A stretch of DNA of 64,000 bases from Ruthenibacterium lactatiformans (GTDB lineage Bacteria; Bacillota; Clostridia; Oscillospirales; Ruminococcaceae). Each line of letters opens with the position of its first letter. Positions within the stretch are counted from its first letter, which is position 1. The stretch lies in contig NZ_JXXK01000012.1 of assembly GCF_000949455.1 (NCBI RefSeq), positions 1 through 64,000 of the forward strand, given 5' to 3'. This document shows, in pieces, positions 15,831 to 22,872 of the stretch. A program made the position numbers and the translations under genes. The notes under the pieces are model-generated. The model saw only the letters and a program-made list of their open reading frames with translations, had not been told where the DNA came from and ran no database searches.

Positions 15831-15836
15831 ATTATA
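15831..15836 (-). promoter_or_regulatory. -10 box of guaB
   Basis: The minus strand shows TATAAT about 33 bases before the guaB start. No good -35 box lies 16-18 bases upstream, so the promoter may be activator-dependent or weak. Confidence 0.5.
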
Positions 15837-15938
15837 ATAGCACACAGGGCCGCGTGCCGCAAAGGTTTTTTCACAAAAGTGCGCGTCCTGCGCACAGAAA
15901 ATAACCTCTATTTCCGGGGGAATTGTGGGCAAATGGTA

Positions 15939-15975
15939 CAAAACGGCCCCGTATGCAGCATACGGGGCCGTTTTG
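15939..15975. terminator. Orphan perfect hairpin, bidirectional terminator-like
   Basis: CAAAACGGCCCCGTATGC (15939-15956) and its exact complement (15958-15975) form an 18-bp stem around a single base. A-rich left and T-rich right stem ends give it terminator character in both directions. No annotated gene ends here: guaB starts at 15798 and the thioesterase gene ends at 16316. It may terminate a small RNA. Confidence 0.6.
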
Positions 15976-16092
15976 CCTTGTGAAATGGAGTTTGAAAAGG
16001 TTGGTGCAGCACCCAGGACCGCTGCTTTCTAGCCAAAACAACGATAGGAGGAGAGGGCCTGCACCCGATGAAAAAGTGCACTTGCAAGAGCC

Positions 16093-16177
16093 TTGTAACT
16101 TTCTTGCAACTAAATTGTAACCCTTTTGACATCACCTGTCAATAGGTTTTTCGAAAAAATTGTAACTATTTTTTAAC
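16093..16177. promoter_or_regulatory. Array of TTGTAAC-type repeats with 11-bp period
   Basis: TTGTAAC at 16093, TTGCAAC at 16104 and TTGTAAC at 16115 are spaced exactly 11 bases. TTGACAT follows in phase at 16126, and TTGTAAC recurs at 16160 with TTTTAAC at 16171. The region is AT-rich. The 15799-16315 gap otherwise holds the orphan hairpin (15939-15975) and a loose pair GGTGCAG/CTGCACC (16003-16065); I see no gene in it. Response regulators of the OmpR/PhoB class bind such one-turn direct repeats. Confidence 0.55.
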
Positions 16178-16315
16178 TTTTACAATTCTTACACATTTGG
16201 TATGTTTTTAGGCGAAAATTTGCCAAAAAGGGCGTTCCCCGCTGCAAAAGGCACAGCCGCTCCGCAAAGCAGCTGCGGAAAAAGCGTTCCGCCGCCGGGA
16301 AGGCCTGCCGCCCGC

Positions 16316-17041
16316 TCACTCGGTCAGCGTCAGGTTTGCCTCAAAGTGTTTCTTTTCCCCGTCCGTTCCTACAAAATACCAGCCGTTCTCCCCTGTCTGC
16401 GCGCGCAGCAGGGTAAAGGAAGCGCCCATGGGCACCTCACTGTGATAGACGACGGCGAGCCGCGCGGGCGCGTGCGCGGCAATGCGCTCCAGAGGCACAT
16501 GGTCGCAGACGATATCCGCATAATAGGTGTTGTTCATATGGCGGTTCTGGTCGCAGCGGGTATAAAAGGCCGTTTCCTCCGCCACAGGCTGCGCCTCCCC
16601 TTTTACCAGCGATACATCCAGCTCGCATACGGGCGGCTGGACGAACGGCATGGGCATGTCCTCCGGCGGACGGCGCAGGATGCGCTTCGTCCGTGTATCC
16701 ACCAAGATCCAGCGGCTGTCCACTGCGCTCAGCACCGTGCCGTCCTGCGCGCACAGTGTGGTGTAGCGCCCATACACCGCGCGCTGGGGCGCGCTGGGCC
16801 TGGTTGCCAGCGTCACGCACTGCCCCGCGCGCACGGGCGCATAAAACTCCACGGCCAGCTTCGCCAGCAAAAACGCGGTGTGCGTGCGCGCGTACACCTC
16901 ATTCGTCAGGCCCAGCAGGTCGCACTGGTCGGTGGATATCTGTTGGGCGCGCCGCAGGATGGCCCCCGGCGTCATACGGGCCTCGGCATCGCATTCATAC
17001 GCCTTTACGGTAAAGCTCTCGGAATAAAAATCTGCATTCAT
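16316..17041 (-). CDS. Acyl-ACP thioesterase
   Basis: The 241-residue protein is a FatA/FatB-like double hot-dog thioesterase. The N-terminal hot dog opens YSESFTVKAYECDAEARMTP, and the second holds the catalytic Asn/His segment TRCDQNRHMNNTYYADI. It hydrolyses acyl-ACP to release free fatty acids from the synthase. The start was placed at ATG 17041 (AAGGGAGAG upstream), which matches the family N-terminus. The in-frame upstream extension to 17239 is low-complexity and has no ribosome site. It is not in an obvious operon. Confidence 0.88.
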   Translation of the reverse strand: MNADFYSESFTVKAYECDAEARMTPGAILRRAQQISTDQCDLLGLTNEVYARTHTAFLLAKLAVEFYAPVRAGQCVTLATRPSAPQRAVYGRYTTLCAQDGTVLSAVDSRWILVDTRTKRILRRPPEDMPMPFVQPPVCELDVSLVKGEAQPVAEETAFYTRCDQNRHMNNTYYADIVCDHVPLERIAAHAPARLAVVYHSEVPMGASFTLLRAQTGENGWYFVGTDGEKKHFEANLTLTE

Positions 17042-17270
17042 CTGCTGTCTCTCCCTTTCGGCCGCGTCCGCCTGTTCCCGCGCCGCGCCCTGCGTGCGCA
17101 CACCCGGACCGCCGCTTTCCCGCCTGTGCCCGTAAAAACGGCCCACGGCCATTTTCTTGTTGCACAGCAAAACTATCCCGGCGTTCCCGCCCAGAGACCG
17201 GCCGGAAAGGCGAAAAAACAGCCTGCGGCTATTTTTCACAAAACCACACCGCCGCCCGGGGCGCGCGGTG

Positions 17271-17279
17271 TGCTATACT
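17271..17279 (+). promoter_or_regulatory. Extended -10 promoter element
   Basis: TG-C-TATACT with no clear -35 box lies about 30 bases before the start of the 17.3-kb gene. Confidence 0.45.
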
Positions 17280-17310
17280 ATAATAACACAAAAGGACAAA
17301 ATCCGCACGC

Positions 17311-18168
17311 ATGCAGAAAGGTTTGATTTTGTATATGGGTTATTACGGACGCTACACGGCCGCCTATTCCATCGGCTGTCTGCTGATGCTTTCACTTTAT
17401 ATCGCCGGTATTTTTTTGCACTGGGCCGCTTTCGGCGTGCTTCTGGTGCTTACGCTCGCGGGTGTGATGCTGCTGGCGGTGATTTGCAGCGTGCTGGGCA
17501 CGCGCCGCTTCAATGCGGCGTACCAGCGCTTTCTTACGAGCTGCGACGCCGCGGCGTTTCTGGCCGAGATACGCGGGTGCCAACGCTGGCAGAACCGCAG
17601 CACGCGGCCCAACCTGGCATTGAATGAAAGCTTTGCCCTGCAGGCGCTGGGGCGCGGCCCCGAGGCGCTGGAGGCGCTGTCCCGCATGGGGATGGACCGC
17701 GTGCCCCGCCGCAGCAAAAGCTACCTGCAGCAGCTCCGCCTGAGCGTTTATACGCGCCAGGCCAGCATCGCCATCGGCCTGGAAGATTACGCCGCGGCCC
17801 GCAGCCAGCTCGCATATCTGCGTGACGAAGTGCGCACGCTGCCGGCGGGCAACGCGCTGTTCGGGCATTTCAGCAAGGCGGTGCTGGACCTGGAGCACAT
17901 GATGGCCGTGCAGCGGGGCGAGCCGGGCGGCCACACCGCCTATTTCCGCACCGAGCTGGGGCTTGCTCCCAACAGCTACCTCCGGGCGCAGGCGAGCTAT
18001 TATCTGGCCTGCGCACTGCTTCTGGAGGAAAACGATGCAGCCGGCGCCGTTCTCCTGTATGAGCAGGCCCGCGCGCTTGCGCCCCAGCTCTGGGTGGCGG
18101 CGCGGGCAGGCGCCGCGCTGAACGCTCTGCATGCGCAGGAAGCTGCGCAGCCCTCTGCCGGGATATAA
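17311..18168 (+). CDS. Unknown membrane protein with helical-repeat cytoplasmic domain
   Basis: I do not recognise the family. The 285-residue protein has two closely spaced membrane helices (about residues 17-38 and 41-62) followed by about 220 residues of Ala/Leu-rich helices. Repeated patterns such as AFALQALGRGPEALEAL, ASIAIGLEDYAAARSQLAYL and ALLLEENDAAGAVLLYEQAR look like tetratricopeptide repeats. A membrane-anchored TPR scaffold is therefore likely. The start may be ATG 17311 or ATG 17335. It lies upstream of the lipid kinase leader but has its own promoter element. Confidence 0.65.
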   Translation: MQKGLILYMGYYGRYTAAYSIGCLLMLSLYIAGIFLHWAAFGVLLVLTLAGVMLLAVICSVLGTRRFNAAYQRFLTSCDAAAFLAEIRGCQRWQNRSTRPNLALNESFALQALGRGPEALEALSRMGMDRVPRRSKSYLQQLRLSVYTRQASIAIGLEDYAAARSQLAYLRDEVRTLPAGNALFGHFSKAVLDLEHMMAVQRGEPGGHTAYFRTELGLAPNSYLRAQASYYLACALLLEENDAAGAVLLYEQARALAPQLWVAARAGAALNALHAQEAAQPSAGI

Positions 18169-18228
18169 AACGGCGCCAGAGCGGGCCGGCGGCCGCCACA
18201 GTTTTGTAACATTCATACCGGACGGATG

Positions 18229-18237
18229 TGGTATAAT
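18229..18237 (+). promoter_or_regulatory. Extended -10 promoter before the lipid kinase leader
   Basis: TG-G-TATAAT gives a consensus extended -10; TTGTAA at 18204 is too far to act as a normal -35. Transcription would start near 18244, about 187 bases before the kinase start codon. Confidence 0.65.
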
Positions 18238-18243
18238 AATTTT

Positions 18244-18430
18244 AAGTCCGCCGCTTGCGCGGCTGCGCGCACTTCGTACGCTGATGCGCTTTTGCGCATG
18301 GGCTTGAGAACATTGAACCATGCAAAATTTCAGCGGACGAAATTTTGTTAAAGCTGCGCCGTGTGGCGGCCCCGCCGGCGGGCAATCCTAACAATGGCCC
18401 GCATCATCTTCCGGAAAGCAGGTATTTTTT
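18244..18430 (+). ncRNA. Structured 5' leader RNA of unknown class
   Basis: Four hairpins follow one another. GCCGC/GCGGC has a TTGC loop (18250-18263). GCGCAC/GTACGC has one mismatch (18267-18281). ATGCGC/GCGCAT has a TTTT loop (18284-18299). CAAAATTTC/GAAATTTTG has the loop AGCGGAC (18323-18347). The last loop is complementary to GTCCGC at 18246-18251, so a pseudoknot closing the whole unit is possible. GC-rich pairing continues to the ribosome site. It resembles a riboswitch or cis-regulatory RNA, but I recognise no known class; a dispersed structured repeat is the alternative. Confidence 0.5.
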
Positions 18431-19324
18431 ATGATGGACCGCAAAAAGCTTTTGCTTCTTTATAACCCCAGCGCGGGGCGCGCGCAAACCTCCCGCAACC
18501 TGGACATGCTGCTGCAAAAATTCTGCACAGGCGGCTGCGAGACGACCGTATATCCCATTCTGGACGGGCTGAACGCAGAGGACATTCTGGCCGGGGCCGA
18601 AAGCGCGGGCTACGACATTGTGGTATGCTGCGGCGGCGACGGCACGCTGCACCATACGGTGAACGGCCTGCTGCGCCTGGAGCAGCCGCCTCTGCTGGGC
18701 TATATTCCAAGCGGCAGCACCAACGATTTCGCCGCCTCTCTCGGCCTGCCCAAAACGCCCGAGGACGCGGCGGACGCCGTGGTCAACGGCCGGCCGCATG
18801 CCATCGACGCAGGGGATTTCGGCGGTGAGCTGTTCTGCTATGTGGCCGCCTTCGGCGCCTTTTCCGCTGTTTCCTACGAAACGCCCCAGAACATGAAAAA
18901 CGCCATGGGGCACCTTGCCTACATCATTGAAGGCGTCAAACGCCTGCCCATCGGGGAAAAATATCCTGCCCGCGTGGAGGTTGGAGACCAGGTGTTCGAG
19001 GAGGAATTTTTGTTCTGCTCCATTTCCAACACAACGTCCATCGGCGGCTTTTCGCTGGACAAAAGCGTGGAAGCCACACTGGACGACGGCGAATTCGAGG
19101 TGCTGCTCATCAAAGCGCCCACAAGCGTGGCGGAAGCGAACACCATCGTCTCCAAGCTGCTGGCCCGGGATTTCAACAACGAGCTGATCCATCTGCTGCA
19201 TGCGGACAGCGTAACGGTGCATTTCCCCACGCCCACAAAGTGGACGCTGGACGGCGAGTACGGCGGTGAGCACACCGACGTATCCGTACAGGTGCTTGCC
19301 AACGCGCTGCACATGGTCTTTTGA
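18431..19324 (+). CDS. Diacylglycerol kinase-family lipid kinase
   Basis: The 297-residue protein belongs to the DagK/YegS family. It opens LLLYNPSAGR, then carries the nucleotide motif CCGGDGTLHHTVNGL and the substrate loop IPSGSTNDFAASLGLP. The C-terminal sandwich domain includes NTTSIGGFSLDKSV. Gram-positive members such as DgkB phosphorylate diacylglycerol from lipoteichoic acid turnover; sphingosine or undecaprenol kinases are alternatives. The start is one of two adjacent ATGs with an AAGCAGG site. Expression may be controlled by the structured leader in front. Confidence 0.9.
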   Translation: MMDRKKLLLLYNPSAGRAQTSRNLDMLLQKFCTGGCETTVYPILDGLNAEDILAGAESAGYDIVVCCGGDGTLHHTVNGLLRLEQPPLLGYIPSGSTNDFAASLGLPKTPEDAADAVVNGRPHAIDAGDFGGELFCYVAAFGAFSAVSYETPQNMKNAMGHLAYIIEGVKRLPIGEKYPARVEVGDQVFEEEFLFCSISNTTSIGGFSLDKSVEATLDDGEFEVLLIKAPTSVAEANTIVSKLLARDFNNELIHLLHADSVTVHFPTPTKWTLDGEYGGEHTDVSVQVLANALHMVF

Positions 19325-19425
19325 GGGAGGGCTGCCTTCCCTCAGCAAAGGCCTTTCTTACAAAAAAAACTCCTGCCGGGGGGAGGACACTTTGTAAGGA
19401 CGTATAGACTTTGTAGAGGTGCTGT

Positions 19426-19863
19426 ATGGTTAGAGAAATTTACGAAAACGAGCTAAGTAAATTGTTAAATCTGTATCTATATCTGCACGAGAAGTCTGTA
19501 CCGGAAAGGACGGAACATTTAAAAACGACATGGGAAACGATTATAAAAGATAAAAATCATCACATTATAGTGAATGAGGCTGATAATAAAATCGTATCCT
19601 CTTGTGTTTGCGTAATAATTCCTAATTTAACAAGAAATGTCCGGCCGTACGCCTTTATAGAAAATGTTGTTACTTTAAAAGACTGCCGCGGCAGAGGGTA
19701 TGCAACAGAATGTTTGAATTATGCCAAAGAAATTGCCAAAATGGAAAATTGTTATAAAATGATGCTGCTCACCGGTTCAAAGGAAGAGTCAATACTTAAG
19801 TTTTATAGAAGCGCCGGGTATAACAGCAGTGATAAAACCGCTTTTATTCAATGGCTTGAATAG
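19426..19863 (+). CDS. GNAT-family N-acetyltransferase, AT-rich
   Basis: The 145-residue protein shows the GNAT core: SSCVCVIIP (strand 4 area), ENVVTLKDCRGRGYATECLN with the acetyl-CoA loop RGRGYAT, and LLTGSKEESILKFYRSAGY. The substrate is unknown. A GAGGTG site precedes the ATG. Codons are strongly biased to A/T (AAA, TTA, ATA), unlike the GC-rich neighbours on both sides, so recent acquisition is likely. It sits alone between the lipid kinase and the cobalamin operon, on the opposite strand to the latter. Confidence 0.88.
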   Translation: MVREIYENELSKLLNLYLYLHEKSVPERTEHLKTTWETIIKDKNHHIIVNEADNKIVSSCVCVIIPNLTRNVRPYAFIENVVTLKDCRGRGYATECLNYAKEIAKMENCYKMMLLTGSKEESILKFYRSAGYNSSDKTAFIQWLE

Positions 19864-19968
19864 GACAATTTTCCGTTTATCGAAAAAGCAGCATATGGCG
19901 ACTGTGCTGGTGTGAGCGTGTCCACAGGTATAACGAGCATCGGATTGCGGCACTGCAGTCCAAAGTAG

Positions 19969-19998
19969 AAGTCCGCACCCTGAAAAGGGTACGGACTT
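19969..19998. terminator. Hairpin between convergent GNAT and DUF2284 genes
   Basis: AAGTCCG-C-ACCCT (19969-19981) pairs with AGGGT-A-CGGACTT (19986-19998) around GAAA. There is no strong T-run. The rest of the 19864-20094 gap shows nothing else that I can support. Confidence 0.5.
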
Positions 19999-20094
19999 CA
20001 TTGATTCATGCATTTTCTAAGGAACTTCCTTACGAGGGGATTCCCGGCAGGAGGTTTTTTGTATCCGGCGGACGGAAAGCAAAAACGTGCCAGA

Positions 20095-20637
20095 TCAATA
20101 CAGCAGCATCCCAAAGTAAGTCACTGTATTTTCTCCGCCGTTATAGGTCAGGCCGGCTTTTGCCGCCAGGCTTGCAACATCGATCCCGAAGCCTTCCAAA
20201 GAGGGAAACAGCATTTCCGGCATTCTGCATGCACCCTCCGGATAGGTGCAGGCTTCACATCTGTTACAGCCTTCATTGGACAAAAGAAGGAATGAAGAAA
20301 GCTGGTTTTTCACAAGGATATACAGCCTGTCACACAGCTTTTTAAACGCCCCGTGTCCTTCGGTCATTCCTTCGTAATCAAAAGGGTCTGTCAAAGGATA
20401 TACGGCGTCAAAAACCATCGCCTTTTCATACCGGAGGCACCGCTGCCTGCACTGTTCAACCGTTCCAACCGCGGGAGGGCACGCCCAGGTTCTTCCGTAC
20501 AAGCGGCAGGTATCGTTTTCGCAGATCTTCCGAACCGCATCGCTGAACAGGATCTCCGCTGTGGAAATAAACCCGTATCGGCTTATCCCTGTTTTCTTCA
20601 AATCACGGTCCCGCAAGCCGGGAATAATACATCCCAT
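20095..20637 (-). CDS. DUF2284 cysteine-rich predicted metal-binding protein
   Basis: The 180-residue protein matches the DUF2284 pattern, with three Cys clusters: CENDTCRLYGRTWACPPAVG, then EQCRQRCLRYEKA, and CNRCEACTYPEGACR. These probably bind a metal or an iron-sulfur cluster; the function is unknown. It is the last gene of the minus-strand cobalamin run, 44 bases after the CobA-HemD gene, and may be co-transcribed. Some DUF2284 genes occur near methyltransferase or corrinoid genes, so a link to corrinoid metabolism is possible but unproven. Confidence 0.82.
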   Translation of the reverse strand: MGCIIPGLRDRDLKKTGISRYGFISTAEILFSDAVRKICENDTCRLYGRTWACPPAVGTVEQCRQRCLRYEKAMVFDAVYPLTDPFDYEGMTEGHGAFKKLCDRLYILVKNQLSSFLLLSNEGCNRCEACTYPEGACRMPEMLFPSLEGFGIDVASLAAKAGLTYNGGENTVTYFGMLLY

Positions 20638-20681
20638 ATGAATTCAGGCCTCCTGTCCTGCCGCCTGTGCGGCGGGGCGTT

Positions 20682-22175
20682 TTACTCTTCCTGCGCTTTC
20701 TTGTGCCGGTGTGCGCGCAGAATGCATTCGGCCACGCCCTCTGCGGAGATGTCCTCCGCCGTCAGGAACGGCGCACCGGTCTGCTGCGCCAGCGCGCGGG
20801 CCGTCACCGGGCCGATGCACACGCACACAGCGCCCTTCGGCGCCGCGCCGCAGGCGGAGAACCATGCCCGCACGCCGCCCGCGCTGGCAAACGCCAGATA
20901 GTCTGCCTCCGCATTGGGCGATGCCGCGGCATATTCCGTTTTGTACAGCGTATATTCCCGCACCGAAAAGCCTTGAGCCGTCAGGATGCCGCGCATCTCC
21001 GGGCTGCTTTCCGCGGCGCGAAACAGCAGGATCTCTTCGCCGGGGCCGGCGGCGGCGCACAGCGCACGGGCCAGTTCCGCGCCTGTGGCCTGCTCCGGGC
21101 ACAGATCCGCCGTGATGCCCCTCTGTGCCAGCGCCTCCGCCGTAGCCGGGCCGATGGCGGCAAAACGGCAGGCGTGCAGACGGCGCACGTCGATGCGCGC
21201 CGCGGCAAGCGCGTCAAAAAAGCAGCCGACGCCGTTGCGGCTCGTCAGCACCACCCAGCAGGAGCGCCCGTCCGCTAGCCTTTCCCAGCCCGGCTGGGGC
21301 GGCAAAGGCCGCACCCGGGCCGTCATGCAGGGAACCGCGGCCGCGCCCAGTGCTTCCAAACGCCGGGCGAGCCGTTCTGTGAAGGCGGGCGTTCCCACCA
21401 GCCCCACGCGCACGCCTGCCAGCGGCAGCACGGGCGCGGCCGGGGCGCAAAGCTCCAGCGCCGCGGCGGCGCCCACCACGATGACGGCGGGCGCCTGCAC
21501 CCGGGCTGCGCGCGCCTTTTCGGCAATGTCCGCAAGCGTGCCGCGCACCGTGGCCGGGTGCGGTGCATTTCCGCCGGACACCACCGCCGCGGGCGTTTCC
21601 GGCGGCTTGCCCGCAGCCGTCAGCCGCGCGGCGATCTGTTCCAGGCTGTTCAGCCCCATCAAAAACACAAGCGTGCCGTGCAGCGCCGCCAGCGCCTCCA
21701 GAGATTCCGGCAGCGTGTCGCCCGTTTGTGCCGTGTGGCCCGTAATGACATGGAAGCTGCGGCTTGCCCCCCGGTGTGTGACGGGAATGCCCGCTGCGGC
21801 CGGAACCGCGATGCACGAAGAAATCCCCGGCACTTCCTCACAGGGGACGCCCGCCGCCTGCAGCGCCAGAAATTCCTCTCCGCCCCGGCCGAACACGAAC
21901 GGGTCGCCGCCCTTCAGGCGCACGACGGTCTTTCCGCTTTGGCCCAGCCGCACCAGCAGGCTGTTGATCTCGCTTTGCGGCATGGAATGCCTGCCGCACC
22001 GCTTGCCTGCGGGATGCTGCTCCGCGTGCGCGGCCTGCGCCAGCAGGGCCGGATCGATGAGGTCGTCGTAAACCACCGCGTCGCAGCTTTGCAGCAGACG
22101 CAGCCCCCGCACCGTGATGAGGTCGGCGCTGCCGCAGCCCGCGCCCACCAGATAGACAAAGCCCTTTTTATGCAT
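20682..22175 (-). CDS. cobA-hemD: Fusion of uroporphyrinogen-III C-methyltransferase and uroporphyrinogen-III synthase
   Basis: This is a 497-residue two-domain enzyme. Residues 1 to about 245 are a SUMT domain: VYLVGAGCGSADLITVRG (normally GAGPGDP), VVYDDLI, VRLKGGDPFVFGRGGEE, GIPVTHRGASRSF and TVVFLMG-like stretches. Residues about 255-497 are HemD: LVGTPAFTERLARRLEALG, VVLTSRNGVGCFFDAL, FAAIGPATAEALAQRGI and DYLAFASAGGVRAWF. HemD closes hydroxymethylbilane to uroporphyrinogen III, and SUMT adds two methyl groups to give precorrin-2. The fusion is common in Clostridia. The start overlaps the precorrin-2 dehydrogenase gene by 8 bases. Confidence 0.94.
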   Translation of the reverse strand: MHKKGFVYLVGAGCGSADLITVRGLRLLQSCDAVVYDDLIDPALLAQAAHAEQHPAGKRCGRHSMPQSEINSLLVRLGQSGKTVVRLKGGDPFVFGRGGEEFLALQAAGVPCEEVPGISSCIAVPAAAGIPVTHRGASRSFHVITGHTAQTGDTLPESLEALAALHGTLVFLMGLNSLEQIAARLTAAGKPPETPAAVVSGGNAPHPATVRGTLADIAEKARAARVQAPAVIVVGAAAALELCAPAAPVLPLAGVRVGLVGTPAFTERLARRLEALGAAAVPCMTARVRPLPPQPGWERLADGRSCWVVLTSRNGVGCFFDALAAARIDVRRLHACRFAAIGPATAEALAQRGITADLCPEQATGAELARALCAAAGPGEEILLFRAAESSPEMRGILTAQGFSVREYTLYKTEYAAASPNAEADYLAFASAGGVRAWFSACGAAPKGAVCVCIGPVTARALAQQTGAPFLTAEDISAEGVAECILRAHRHKKAQEE

Positions 22176-22824
22176 TCCCCGGCCCCTCTCTTTCCATCCG
22201 CGCCGCCAGCGCGTCGAATTCGGCCTGCTCCAGCGGCCTTCCCTTTTCCATACATGCGTCGAACAGCGCCGCGAACAGCCGCGCCCGGGCGGTTTCGTCC
22301 GGCACCGAGGCCCGAACAGGGGCGCGCCGGGCGGCCAGATATTCCAATATCCCGTTCCAGCCGTCGCCGCCGGGCAGCGCCGCTTCGATTTTTTCCTTTA
22401 CATATACCGCGGCCGTGGGGCTGGCCCCGCCTGTGGAGATGCCGATGGAAAGCGGCCCGCGCCGCACCAGCGCCGGGAACAGGAAGGTACAGTTGTCCTT
22501 GTCGTCCACCGCGTTCACAGGGATGCGCCGCGCCCGGCACAGCGCGGCGATCTCCCGGTTCAGCGCGCCGTCGCCCGTCGCGGCGACCACCAGCGCCTGT
22601 CCCTCCACGTCCCGGGGGCGAAATGCCCGGCGGCACAGCGCAGCTCCCTCCAGTGCTTCCAGCTCTGGCACAAAGCTCTGCGCAACCACCGTCAGGCACG
22701 GGCCATAGGGCAGCAGCCTGCGCGCCTTGCGCAGCGCGACCGCGCCGCCGCCCACGATCAGGCAGGGCCGCCCCTCCAGCTCCACAAACATCGGAAAATA
22801 CGCCATACACTGCGCTCCCATCAC
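22168..22824 (-). CDS. Precorrin-2 dehydrogenase (siroheme synthase N-terminal type)
   Basis: The 218-residue protein has the Rossmann motif CLIVGGGAVALRKARRLLPYG, the conserved AATGDGALNREIAALCR, VNAVDDKDNCTFLFPALVRRG and GISTGGASPTAAVYVKEKIE of CysG-N/Met8p/SirC. It oxidises precorrin-2 to sirohydrochlorin with NAD. The C-terminal ferrochelatase of CysG is lacking; CbiK in this operon supplies the cobalt insertion. The first ATGs (22824, 22821) or the Met at 22806 (MAYFPMF) may be used. Confidence 0.92.
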   Translation of the reverse strand: MMGAQCMAYFPMFVELEGRPCLIVGGGAVALRKARRLLPYGPCLTVVAQSFVPELEALEGAALCRRAFRPRDVEGQALVVAATGDGALNREIAALCRARRIPVNAVDDKDNCTFLFPALVRRGPLSIGISTGGASPTAAVYVKEKIEAALPGGDGWNGILEYLAARRAPVRASVPDETARARLFAALFDACMEKGRPLEQAEFDALAARMEREGPGNA

Positions 22825-22872
22825 GACAAATTCAGGCGGAGATACCGGCCGTCCGGCCCGCGCCTGTCCGGT

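Noticed and set aside
15908..16135. Small open frames on both strands in the guaB-thioesterase gap
   Set aside because: They run through the perfect palindrome and repeat array, lack ribosome sites and show no recognisable protein features.
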